From: Altericroceibacterium spongiae
GTDB taxonomy: Bacteria; Pseudomonadota; Alphaproteobacteria; Sphingomonadales; Sphingomonadaceae
Reading direction: 5' to 3'
Assembly (NCBI RefSeq): GCF_003610805.1
Contig: NZ_RAPF01000001.1
Coordinates: 1 to 64,000 of the forward strand
Length of the DNA stretch: 64,000 bases
The notes beneath the pieces were generated by a model. It was not told the DNA's origin. It saw nothing but the letters and a program-made list of their open reading frames with translations, and searched no databases. The position numbers and the translations under genes were made by a program. Positions within the stretch are counted from its first letter, which is position 1. Each line of letters begins with the position of its first letter. Below, piece after piece: positions 9,142 to 18,318 of the stretch.

Positions 9142-11211
9142 TTATTGTTCCAGAGTTGAGACATAGGCGCGAATGGCTTCGGCTTCTCCGGGCGAAAGCT
9201 GTTCCTTGAAGCTGACCATGCCTTTTGGGGTCAACGCACCGTCGATCACAACACTGCGCCATGCTTCGGCGTCGAAAAGGAACGGGGATCGGCGCAGATT
9301 GGGCAGCACATCACCTCCATGGCATATAAAGCAATAGCGATAATAGGAGCCTGCGCCGCTCTGAATCTGCTCCTTCGAGAATGTGTCCGTAACTGGCTCT
9401 ATATCGAGTCTCGGCACCGGATCGAAAGCGGGCAATTTCGCCGTACCGCCAAGTTTGAACACCAGAATCCGGCCATTGATAGGATAATGATCGTTTTGGC
9501 CTTCACGGTTAAAGAGCGGGCCGGAGCCGCCCTTGCCAGCGAGCACGGCGATATATTGCTCGCCATTGATAGCATAACTTATCGGTCCGCCCTGAATTCC
9601 CGATTGCCCGTCGAAGCTCCATAATTGCTGCCCGGTTTGGCTGGCAAAGGCGCGAAAGATACCGTTGGAATCTCCCTGAAAGACAAGCCCGCCCGCGGTT
9701 GCCAATGTACCGCCATTCCAGAAACCTGTTTGCGGGACACGCCAGACCTGCTTTTGCGCTACGGGATCCCAGGCCAGCAGGGCTCCTGTAAAAGTTGCAC
9801 CTTTGCCATCTGTTCGCGGAGCAAGTTCGGCGGCCATATTCCATTGGCCGGGTTCATAATCGTAATTTTCGGGCTGCGCGTAATAGAGGCCGGTGGACAT
9901 GCTCGGGAAAAAGACGAGTTGTAAATCCGGATCGAAAGACATGGGCATCCAGTTATGTCCGCCTTCTGAAGACGGTGAAATATAGGCCGGCCCGTCTTTG
10001 TAACGGGCATTATCTGCGAAAACGGGTTTTCCGGTTGCCGTATCGATATGTTTTGCCCAGGTCTGCGGCACATAATTATTGGCTGAGATCAGCTTTCCCG
10101 TCACCCGGTCGATAACATAAAAGAAGCCGTTTTTCGGTGCCTGCATCAGCACCTTTTGCCGTTTGCCGTCGATTGGCAGCGTGGCGAGCATCATTGGCTG
10201 GGTGGATGTATAATCATAACTGTCGCCCGGAACAGCCTGATAATGCCATATATATTCCCCGGTATCGGGATCGAGAGCGACAATGGAGCACAGGAACAGA
10301 TTGTCTCCTTTGCCTTCGGAGCGGATCTGATAATTCCAGGGAGTGCCGTTGCCGACACCTATATAGAGCTGGTCCAGCTCTTCGTCATAGACGATGGAAT
10401 CCCACACGGTGCCGCCGCCGCCATATTTCCACCACTCACCATGCCAGCTCTTCCCGGCGATTTTTTCCATCGCCGCATCGGATGCTTCACCATCGGGGCC
10501 TTTGGCCGGATCGCCGGGTACGGTGTAGAAACGCCAGACTTTCTCGCCGGTTTCGGTGTTATAAGCTGTGACATAACCGCGCACGCCATATTCTGCGCCG
10601 CCATTACCGATAACTATCTTGTCTTTGAAGACACGCGGTGCGCCGGTGATAGTGTAGGGCTGTTCGGGATCCGCCGTCACGACGGACCAGACCTGTTTGC
10701 CTGTTGCCGCATCGATAGCGATCAGGCGCCCGTCGATCGTTCCAATATAGATTTTACCCTTCCATGCTGCGACACCGCGATTGACCACGTCGCAGCACGC
10801 ATCGAAAGCTTTTTGCGGATCGACTTGCGGATCAAAGATCCACAAAACTTTGCCGCTGGCCGCATCGACTGCGTAGACCTTGGACCAGGCGGTGGAGACA
10901 TACATAGTTCCATCGATCACCAGCGGTGTTGCTTCCTGTCCACGCCATGTGTCGAGATCGACATACCATGCCAGAGAAAGTGAGCCGACTGTGTTGCGGT
11001 TGATGTCTTTCAACGGGCTAAAGCGCTGTTCGTCAAACGTTCTTCCATGACCCATCCAGTTGGCAGAATCGCTGTTCGCGGCTGCCATGCGTGCCTGATC
11101 GACAGCTGCTGAGCTTTGCCGTTCCGCAAAGGACAGGCCAGGCTGGATCAGCAACAACAGAGCGACTGCTGCCATGAAAGCTCTGGTTCTGACACCCTGA
11201 TAACCGATCAT
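9142..11211 (-). CDS. PQQ-dependent quinohaemoprotein alcohol dehydrogenase
   Basis: A periplasmic dehydrogenase of the methanol/ethanol family, about 689 residues, with a PQQ beta-propeller and a C-terminal cytochrome c domain. Visible features, numbered from an alternative start at 11238: signal peptide ending near FA-ER; the vicinal disulfide ACCD (Cys148-Cys149), a hallmark of PQQ alcohol dehydrogenases; repeated tryptophan-docking segments (AASGKVLWIFD, AATGKQVWSV, PDTGEYIWHY); and CFICH at 636-640 for covalent haem. The start at 11211 opens directly into the signal peptide. The gene begins 48 bases after an amidohydrolase stop (21 from the alternative start). Substrate unknown; no PQQ synthesis genes are in the window. 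Confidence 0.92.
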   Translation of the reverse strand: MIGYQGVRTRAFMAAVALLLLIQPGLSFAERQSSAAVDQARMAAANSDSANWMGHGRTFDEQRFSPLKDINRNTVGSLSLAWYVDLDTWRGQEATPLVIDGTMYVSTAWSKVYAVDAASGKVLWIFDPQVDPQKAFDACCDVVNRGVAAWKGKIYIGTIDGRLIAIDAATGKQVWSVVTADPEQPYTITGAPRVFKDKIVIGNGGAEYGVRGYVTAYNTETGEKVWRFYTVPGDPAKGPDGEASDAAMEKIAGKSWHGEWWKYGGGGTVWDSIVYDEELDQLYIGVGNGTPWNYQIRSEGKGDNLFLCSIVALDPDTGEYIWHYQAVPGDSYDYTSTQPMMLATLPIDGKRQKVLMQAPKNGFFYVIDRVTGKLISANNYVPQTWAKHIDTATGKPVFADNARYKDGPAYISPSSEGGHNWMPMSFDPDLQLVFFPSMSTGLYYAQPENYDYEPGQWNMAAELAPRTDGKGATFTGALLAWDPVAQKQVWRVPQTGFWNGGTLATAGGLVFQGDSNGIFRAFASQTGQQLWSFDGQSGIQGGPISYAINGEQYIAVLAGKGGSGPLFNREGQNDHYPINGRILVFKLGGTAKLPAFDPVPRLDIEPVTDTFSKEQIQSGAGSYYRYCFICHGGDVLPNLRRSPFLFDAEAWRSVVIDGALTPKGMVSFKEQLSPGEAEAIRAYVSTLEQ

Positions 11212-11259
11212 TTGATATCTTTCTTCGAGACGGGGCATGCCTATGCGGCTGCTGGCAAT

Positions 11260-12963
11260 TCAGCGCTGATAGACCACCTTGCCGCCAATGATGGTCATGT
11301 CGACTTTCGTATCGAGAATCTGCGCTTCGGGAACTGTCAGCAGATTGTGATCGAGCACGATCATGTCAGCCAGCTTACCAGGTGTCAGGCTGCCTTTCTT
11401 GTTCTCGTCCCAGGAGAGATAGGCGGCATCTTGCGTGTAGGCCCGCAGCGCTTCGATCCGGGAAACGGCTTCATCTTTCCCGTAAACAGTGCCGCTCGCG
11501 GCCTGGCGTGTCACAGCCACATAGAAACCGTATAGAGGGCCAATCGGCAGATTATCCGAGCCGAATGCCATATGTACGCCCCAGCGCAGTGGTGTGCCTA
11601 CCGGGTTGATATGTTGCAGCCGTTCGCCATCCAGCGTCTGATTATAGCGGCCTTCCAGATTATATAGGAAGTTGGGTTGTGCCGCCCCCCATATATCGTG
11701 GCTGGCCATCAGAGAAAGCGTTTCCGGTGGCGGTAGCATAGTAAGATGCGCGGTGAACCAGCGGGCATCATGCTGCGGCTCTTCATCCAGAGCCTGAGCA
11801 TAAATGGCCACCAGCCGCTCGATTGCGGCATCGCCAATGGCGTGAATACCCATCTGCCAGCCAAGATTGCGCGCCGTGCGCACCATGGAGAGCAGATCCT
11901 CCGGCGACGTCAGAGCGCGGCCGCGGAATCCCGGCATATCCTTATAGTCTTCCAGCGTCCAGGCGGTGGGACCGGTAAAGCCGCCATCGGCCGCCGGCAT
12001 TTCGCCAATCGGGCCAAGCTTAAGCCGGTCGTCCCCATAGCCTGTATGGTAGGGAAAGGCTTTGAGCCGCTCCGCACCGGGATAGGCTATATAGAGAGTA
12101 GAGCGGGGCAGGCTTTCGCCCTGTTCGGCATAGATTTCGCGGAACTGCTTGAAAGTTGGCGCAGTGGCCGGGCCTGTTCCATCCGGAGCGCCGCCTTTAT
12201 CGGCGGGCTCGTCATCGATGGTGGTCAGAGCCTCCATCAGGCTCGTAATGCCCAGCGGCAGCAGAGCTTTCAGGCGTGAAACGAAGCTCGGTTTCATTTC
12301 TCCGGGCGCGGGTGGCGGTACGAGCCGGGCATAGAGGTCGATCCGTTCGCGAATAATACCGTTGGGTTCGCCATTATCGAAATGATCGATCACGCCGCGA
12401 TCCGGATCTGGTGTGGAGCTATCGATATCCGCCAGCTTCATGGCGAGACTGTTGCCCACCGCACTATGCGAACCGGCCCGTGTCAGCATTACTGGATTGT
12501 CCGGTGCAGCTTTATCCAGATCTGTGCTGACGAGATTACGCTTTTCTGCCAGCTTTGCTTCGTCCCAGCCATATCCGGTAATCCATTCTCCCTTTCCCAG
12601 CTCCTCGGCTTTGTCGCGCAGCAATTGCTGGACCTCGGCAATCGAACCCACTTGAGTGAGATCGACCGCGCGGCGCGGAGTGCCGATAATATGGACATGA
12701 GTATCGATAAAACCGGGCATAAGCATGCGACCATCCAGATCGATTTCTCTTGATGCCTCGAACTGACTGGCAATGTCATCATCCCCTATAGCGAGGATTT
12801 TTCCGTTGCGGATGGCGATCGCGGTAGCCTTGGGATGGTCAGGGTCCATCGTAATGACCCGTGCGTCATAGAGTACCAGATCTGCCGGTTCGGCCGCTTG
12901 CGCAACAGAAGTCTGAGCCAGTAGCAGAAGGGAAGCCGGGATCAGGGAACGGCGGATCAGCAT
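11260..12963 (-). CDS. Exported metal-dependent amidohydrolase (YtcJ-like)
   Basis: A 567-residue amidohydrolase superfamily member. It has a signal peptide (MLIRRSLIPASLLLLAQTSV, cleavage near AQA), the N-terminal small beta domain (DLVLYDARVITMD), and the metal motif GFIDTHVH at 84-91. Later come WQMGIHAIGDAAI, a second histidine site, and GSDNLPIGP, the catalytic aspartate region. The C-terminus (GSLTPGKLADMIVLD) closes the small domain. The family hydrolyses amide or related C-N bonds. It is the first gene of the leftward string and closely precedes the PQQ alcohol dehydrogenase, so it may release the amine or alcohol oxidised by the next enzymes; that link is inference. Confidence 0.88.
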   Translation of the reverse strand: MLIRRSLIPASLLLLAQTSVAQAAEPADLVLYDARVITMDPDHPKATAIAIRNGKILAIGDDDIASQFEASREIDLDGRMLMPGFIDTHVHIIGTPRRAVDLTQVGSIAEVQQLLRDKAEELGKGEWITGYGWDEAKLAEKRNLVSTDLDKAAPDNPVMLTRAGSHSAVGNSLAMKLADIDSSTPDPDRGVIDHFDNGEPNGIIRERIDLYARLVPPPAPGEMKPSFVSRLKALLPLGITSLMEALTTIDDEPADKGGAPDGTGPATAPTFKQFREIYAEQGESLPRSTLYIAYPGAERLKAFPYHTGYGDDRLKLGPIGEMPAADGGFTGPTAWTLEDYKDMPGFRGRALTSPEDLLSMVRTARNLGWQMGIHAIGDAAIERLVAIYAQALDEEPQHDARWFTAHLTMLPPPETLSLMASHDIWGAAQPNFLYNLEGRYNQTLDGERLQHINPVGTPLRWGVHMAFGSDNLPIGPLYGFYVAVTRQAASGTVYGKDEAVSRIEALRAYTQDAAYLSWDENKKGSLTPGKLADMIVLDHNLLTVPEAQILDTKVDMTIIGGKVVYQR

Positions 12964-13890
12964 AGGAAACTCCCGAGAATCGTGTGTCTTATCAGCCTCT
13001 TGTCAGCGAAACATGCTTTCGAGCCCTTTTGCCATGACAAGATAAGCCCGATAATCATACGTGTTTCTGCCCGAGACACAGTCGCGAGCCGATCCTAAGG
13101 GCTTAAGAGTGAAAGACTAGGTGACTTTAGAAAGTCTGTGGTGCTTTTTGAGCAACACTCTCTTTCTGGAGCAGGCTATAATAGCCTATTTGAATGTCAT
13201 TCCCCGAATGCAGCGGGATAGAGCGAATGTCGCACCGATTTTTACACTTTTCGGATTTCCTGCATCCAAATCAAAAATTTGCTACGCCATCTGAGGAATG
13301 GACGTCAGTCTTTCGCTGGTATGCTTCCGCGAGATGTAAGGGAGAAATGCGCAGAATTCATCCCCTTTGATCCGGCGGCAATACAGGTGGCCAGTATCGT
13401 TCGCCCGACTACTCTTTTCGACCAGAAAATGAATGACCGTTTCGGCCAGTCAGCGGATGAAAGCTTTTTCCGAGGGGGCAAGGAATGTCTGAAGAATATG
13501 AATCGGCGGCTATGGCTAATGAAAATTGTAAGAGGTTCATAATAAACCACTCTTTCTCTCTATAGATTGCTCATCCCGCAACATTTTTCACAATAGGATT
13601 GTTGCTCATTAATATCCACTTTGCAGAGAGAAATTTATGCCTGCGGATTTGATAGATATCGTAAATAAAATAAGCCTGTTTGTGGAAGAGGTTTGAAGAT
13701 CAACCGAGTCAGTGTTGTGTATTTATTATGCCTTCCGGCGACACTCCTGGCAGGAGATCATCGGTCGGGCGGCATCACATCTATGCTAAGGGTCTTAAGG
13801 GAACGCAGGTGTTTATTTTCTACGCGTGCCCGGAAAACGAAATCTTCGGTCAAATGTGGCGGCTTTGGGCGAAACCGGCTCCTCAAAGAC
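12964..13890. other. Intergenic stretch with no supported gene
   Basis: About 930 bases between the amidohydrolase start and the autotransporter terminator. It must hold the promoter of the leftward oxidation cluster close to 12964. Open frames at about 13279-13542 and 13680-13946 have no ribosome site or recognisable protein, and a 19-codon frame starting at 13634 is too short to support. I see no repeats or RNA gene. Confidence 0.4.
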
Positions 13891-13925
13891 AAAGGCCCCG
13901 CAGCCGTATCGGCTGGGGGCCTTTT
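13891..13925. terminator. Terminator after the autotransporter gene, probably bidirectional
   Basis: Arms AAAGGCCCC(G)CAGCCG and CGGCTG(G)GGGCCTTTT around a short loop, with T-runs at both ends. It lies 30 bases past the autotransporter stop on the minus strand. Confidence 0.8.
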
Positions 13926-13955
13926 CAGTTCGAACTCGTTCTGTAGGAAACGCTG

Positions 13956-16946
13956 TCAGAACCTAACGGAGATATGTGCGGTCAGCAAATGCTCGCGAGC
14001 ATCTTTTCCAATCTGCCCCTGATACCCGAACGACGCTTGGGTATTGTCGCTTAGTGACAGCGATGCTCCTGCTTCTAGAAGCGCGGAGTTACGTGAGATT
14101 GGCGCGCCCTCGACCGTAAATGGTGTCCCGCCGGCAAAGCTCGCAGTGGTCAGTGGTGTCACGTCGCCGAAAGCATGACGCCAGCCGAGTCCGGCGGAAA
14201 GTTTGAGCGGTAGCCTGCCGAGTGCGAAACTCACCGATCCACGCGTGCCCAGAGACGAAAACAGCGTTGACATATTCTCTGACTGGCCGGCAAGCGCCGC
14301 AGGGCCTCCGACCTCCGTGAAGTCGTCAGTGTCGAGCCCAACCCAGGCAAGACCTGCGAAAGGCTCCACCTCGCCTGCTCCGAGATCGAAGGTCCAGCCC
14401 GCTTCGCCGAAGATCTGGGTCGTCCCGACATCGTAGTTTGCCGTAGGTGCGTCGAGGAGCGCACCGACTGCGACCATCCGGTCGCTTTCGATATCGTTCC
14501 AGCTATAGGAGGCGCCACCACGCAGCGAGAACAGGCCTGTGCCTGCAGTAAACGAGCTGACGCCATAGATGCCGAGATGATAGCTGTCAGCCGAGGCGCT
14601 CGATCCGCGCGCCGACAGTTTGAGATCCGTGCTCCCATAGCCGGCAAAGATGCCAAGACGTGTCGCTTCGGAGGCCGCCACATCGGCGCCGACGAGGAAA
14701 CCGCCCGTATTACCCTTTACCGATGCAGTGTTGCCAGTGCTGTCCTTGCGGTTCCAGGAGCCGAAGCCTGTGCCCCAGAGTCTCCAGCGATCAGCGGCTT
14801 CGGAGGCGTTCGCAGCAGAATCCGGGTCTGCGATGCGGGTGACTGTGGTGCGCAGCGCGGCGGCGCCTTCCACGAGATTTGACTGCAGGCTGGCGTGAAT
14901 CTCGCCGGAAAGGCTGTTGAAAGCTGCGCCAAGCGCCGATGCGTCATCGGGCAGAATGGCTGCCGCATCGAACACGGCATTACCGTGCCCCGCTGTCTCG
15001 GTGGCGGTGGCCATGGCGCGCTGGTTGATGGTGCTTACCTTGTCGGCAAAGCTGATATCGTTGCGCAAAAGCTTCAGGTCGACTGTGTAGTTTTCCCGGT
15101 CATAGACCAGCGAAGCGTCAAGGAATGCATAGTTGGACGTCACGTCGTCGAAGGAACCGGTCAGGCCCGTGCCGCCCTCTAGTATCCTGTAGGTCGCGGC
15201 CGGGTCATAGCTGCCGGTAAGACCGATATGCTTCACCGTACCGCCGTTGATAACGATATCTCCGGTGGCAATGGTCTTGTCGCTGGCCGTTCCCGCAGGA
15301 TCAACCTCAACCTCGTATATCGAACCGGTGTTGAAGGTGGCGTCGCCCGCGACATTTAGTGTGCCGATAGAATTGCCCGGGCTGAGAATGCCACCGGAAT
15401 TTACGATGATCTCACCGACCGTGCCGGTGCCGCCAAGCTGCGCGCCGTCGGCGAACGTCATTGCAACCGGCGTCGAGAAGCTGCCATCGACAACGAGTTT
15501 TGCGGTGTCGGCGATGCCTATGCTCCCAAAGGAGATGTCCGCGCCAGTTAACGTCAGCACGCCGGATGTCAGGTCGAGCGTATCGGCCTGCACGTCACCA
15601 GACAGCGTCCAGGCGCTTCCTTCCATAGTTAGCGAACCGAAACCCTTGAGATCCTCGTCCTCGCTACCCGTGCCCTTGAGTGTCAGCGTGTCTCTGCTGT
15701 CGGCCATGACCTGGCCGATAAGGTTCGAACCGGTACCAAGCGTCAGATCGTAGCTGATCGTGCTGCCCTTCGCGATGGCATATCCTTCAGCGGCTGTTGC
15801 TTCGATTGTGCCGGAGTTGACGATGGTGACCTGGCCATCCGACGCAAGAGTAGCATCATTTGTGACAAAAAGCCCGTTCCCCCCGCGGATGGTGCCAGCA
15901 TTGGCGATTTCGCCTCTTGTAAGGCCGTAGAAAAGTGCCCCGTTCCCCTTGCCTTCAAGTGTGCCCGTCTCCGTATTGGTCAGGCTCGCCTCCTCAAGGT
16001 TGTAAAACAGGGCCCCATGAAATTTCGTCCCGGAGATCGAGCCGCTGTTGCTAAGAGTGGCCTTCGGGCTGGTCATCTCATACCAATTGCCGAGCCATAC
16101 GCCGGTGTCCGCCGAGAGGTTCCCTGTCTCCGTGTTGGTGATGGTGCCAGACTTGGTAAAAAAGACAGCGCTGGTATCGAAGCCCACTGCATTGGTCGAT
16201 GTTATCGAGCCTTCATTGTATAGAAAAGCGCCAGAAGAGCCGGCATCAATCGTGATCGAATCGGAGGAGATCGTCGCCCCTTCACGGTTGTATATGGTTG
16301 CAGCACCATTCAGATAAAGGGAGCTCAAATTGCCCGTGTTGTGAATGCTGCCGGAATTGTCGATGTAATTCGTGCCCGTCCCGGGATTTTGCACGGCGCC
16401 CTTGATCGTCGCTCCGGCATGGTTGGTGAGCGAAATACCGCCAGAAGTGACCAGAAGCCCGTAATCTTCCCCTTCGATACGCCCGGAATTGTCGATGGTA
16501 ATACCCCCGGAGGAGAAGATGGCGGTGCCGGAATCGAGGGCCTCGATAACGCCTGTTTCCCCGACATTGAACGTGTCATCCGCATGGGATGCGATAGCAC
16601 CGCTGCCATGCCCGTTCGAGCGGATCGCGCCATCGATTTGAAACGTCCAGGCCTCCGTGCCTGTCCCCACCGCGCTTTGCGAAGGGCCGCTCAGAACGAT
16701 TGACCCGCTCTCGTCCAGCAACAGGGCGCCGCCGCCGGGATAAGAGGTATCCATCAGGATCGGATCCGTTACAGTGTCGTCGATCACAACATCATACGTG
16801 GCCGACTGAGCCAGAGCAGTACCACCCGATCCAGCCACGCTGAGCATGCCGAGAAAGGCCGTGCCCGCTGTCAGGTGACCACGCGCGAAATGCCGCCGCC
16901 TCGTCCAGGTCGAAAAAGTATCAATAAGCCGGAAATTCCGAAACAT
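13956..16946 (-). CDS. Type V autotransporter adhesin-like protein
   Basis: An exported surface protein of 996 residues. The start at 16946 (MFRNFRLIDT) is chosen for its GGGGGGAA ribosome site; a start at 17000 is possible. A long-type signal peptide ends near ALAQ. The passenger, to about residue 680, is made of short repeats with NSGSI, TNTETG and IVNSGTIEA, typical of a beta-helix. An autotransporter-associated linker (GSIYEVEVDPAG, DKTIATGDIVINGG) follows. The C-terminal beta-barrel of about 270 residues ends in HISVRF, with the terminal phenylalanine expected for barrel insertion. The barrel probably secretes its own passenger; no protease catalytic triad was seen. Confidence 0.9.
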   Translation of the reverse strand: MFRNFRLIDTFSTWTRRRHFARGHLTAGTAFLGMLSVAGSGGTALAQSATYDVVIDDTVTDPILMDTSYPGGGALLLDESGSIVLSGPSQSAVGTGTEAWTFQIDGAIRSNGHGSGAIASHADDTFNVGETGVIEALDSGTAIFSSGGITIDNSGRIEGEDYGLLVTSGGISLTNHAGATIKGAVQNPGTGTNYIDNSGSIHNTGNLSSLYLNGAATIYNREGATISSDSITIDAGSSGAFLYNEGSITSTNAVGFDTSAVFFTKSGTITNTETGNLSADTGVWLGNWYEMTSPKATLSNSGSISGTKFHGALFYNLEEASLTNTETGTLEGKGNGALFYGLTRGEIANAGTIRGGNGLFVTNDATLASDGQVTIVNSGTIEATAAEGYAIAKGSTISYDLTLGTGSNLIGQVMADSRDTLTLKGTGSEDEDLKGFGSLTMEGSAWTLSGDVQADTLDLTSGVLTLTGADISFGSIGIADTAKLVVDGSFSTPVAMTFADGAQLGGTGTVGEIIVNSGGILSPGNSIGTLNVAGDATFNTGSIYEVEVDPAGTASDKTIATGDIVINGGTVKHIGLTGSYDPAATYRILEGGTGLTGSFDDVTSNYAFLDASLVYDRENYTVDLKLLRNDISFADKVSTINQRAMATATETAGHGNAVFDAAAILPDDASALGAAFNSLSGEIHASLQSNLVEGAAALRTTVTRIADPDSAANASEAADRWRLWGTGFGSWNRKDSTGNTASVKGNTGGFLVGADVAASEATRLGIFAGYGSTDLKLSARGSSASADSYHLGIYGVSSFTAGTGLFSLRGGASYSWNDIESDRMVAVGALLDAPTANYDVGTTQIFGEAGWTFDLGAGEVEPFAGLAWVGLDTDDFTEVGGPAALAGQSENMSTLFSSLGTRGSVSFALGRLPLKLSAGLGWRHAFGDVTPLTTASFAGGTPFTVEGAPISRNSALLEAGASLSLSDNTQASFGYQGQIGKDAREHLLTAHISVRF

Positions 16947-17283
16947 GCAGTTCCCCCCCTTCAAAACCCCTCTGTCTCCATTCAGGACATTTGGAGACAC
17001 TCAGTGCGCTCCCTAACAGCGCAAATTCCGAGGAGAGTCCCCCTCAAATGTTTATTTAATTCGCAATAGAAAAATATTATTTCTCAAGCTGTCATCGGTC
17101 GGCGAAAGAGAAGCTGTCAATCGCGAGGATCGTTCAGGCAAAAGCCGATTTTACGGCGGGCACGGCTCTCGTGTCGCACTGCAATGGCAAGCGACATTGC
17201 GTCTTCCTGAGGGAGTGCTGTCTTTAAAACATACAGGTTTGCAAACCTTTTGAGGGTCTATAGCAAACGGTATGTAAGGGAGG

Positions 17284-17359
<76 letters not shown>

Positions 17360-17430
17360 ACTGACGCGCCCCATGCGATAAAGTGGCGCAAAGGTCCAGC
17401 CCCTGTTTGAAGGAGCTGGGGAAATTTTTA

Positions 17431-18318
17431 TCATTTTACTCCGAACGTCCAGCCTTCGGAGCGCGCTATCGCAGGGGACATCGCCGTTGGGTGCCAAAGC
17501 TTCGGATCTTGCGCAGCAATACGCAGCCATGCTGCAGTGATCAGGGCGTCGGCCTGGTGATCGTCTATCGGGGAATCGCTCATCGATGTTTCGCTTTGGA
17601 GCCGTTGGAGAGCTGCATTTAGTTCGTGGCGTTTGCGCATTTTGGAACGGTTCGCTGTGCGGCCGGCCGCCATCGCTGCAATCGTGGTATAGATTTCGAC
17701 CACAACCGATCCCCTTTCGGGCAGAGGATCGATTGGCCACACCGGCAATGTGTCTCCTAAGCGGTGCAGCAGACGCATTCCGGTGAGACTGGATTTGCCA
17801 ACCTGTGCGGCACCGACAAGGTTGAAATTGCTATAAGGTTTGCATCCCTGAGCGCGTTGATATTTTTCGGTCAGACGGAAACGGCCTTGTCCCGTCAGCG
17901 CGTTGCCGATGCGAAAATGAACGCCTTCGCGACCGCCATGACGGCGGAAATAGCGGCTGGCTTGCGGGTGATCGACGAAACTGTTTGCACCGAGATATGG
18001 GTCTTTTGCGCAGATCTGGTCGACCAGTGCCCACAGACCGCGTGCTGTGGCAGGGCTTTGCTGCCAGCCGGGGAAGAAGGCGTCGCAATCGGCAAAGGGC
18101 AGCGATATGCCGAGATCGATTCCGACCAGCGTATCGGCAGGCATCTCTTCGCACAGCCAGCGGAGAACTTCCGGGCGGGACCAGCGATGGCCGGGACGGA
18201 TCAGCACAGGCGCCCCGTGCCCTGTCGAGCACAGCGCCAGCGCGATGCCCTTATGCCGCTCTCCGGCTGCGCCTGACCAGTCTATGCCGGCGAAGTGGCG
18301 GAAGCTAATCGTGCCCAC
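17431..18318 (-). CDS. Hypothetical protein with RNase-H-like fold (DUF429 type)
   Basis: A 295-residue protein opening with FAGIDWSGAAG, the acidic beta-strand start of RNase-H-like DUF429 proteins. Later acidic motifs are VGIDLGISLPF near 65 and IDDHQADALITAAWL near 250, the latter with the paired aspartates that would complete a metal site. The start is GTG, and the gene overlaps the rarA stop by 14 bases, so translation is probably coupled to rarA. Nuclease activity is possible from the fold but not shown. The tRNA-Thr lies just downstream. Confidence 0.7.
   Translation of the reverse strand: MGTISFRHFAGIDWSGAAGERHKGIALALCSTGHGAPVLIRPGHRWSRPEVLRWLCEEMPADTLVGIDLGISLPFADCDAFFPGWQQSPATARGLWALVDQICAKDPYLGANSFVDHPQASRYFRRHGGREGVHFRIGNALTGQGRFRLTEKYQRAQGCKPYSNFNLVGAAQVGKSSLTGMRLLHRLGDTLPVWPIDPLPERGSVVVEIYTTIAAMAAGRTANRSKMRKRHELNAALQRLQSETSMSDSPIDDHQADALITAAWLRIAAQDPKLWHPTAMSPAIARSEGWTFGVK

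Noticed and set aside
13634-13693. 19-codon frame MPADLIDIVNKISLF... before the autotransporter terminator
   Set aside because: Too short and without a family; at best a fragment of a lost gene.
15650-16700. Repeated segments in the autotransporter passenger, considered as a DNA repeat array
   Set aside because: Repeats are degenerate at the DNA level and explained by the beta-helix protein repeat.
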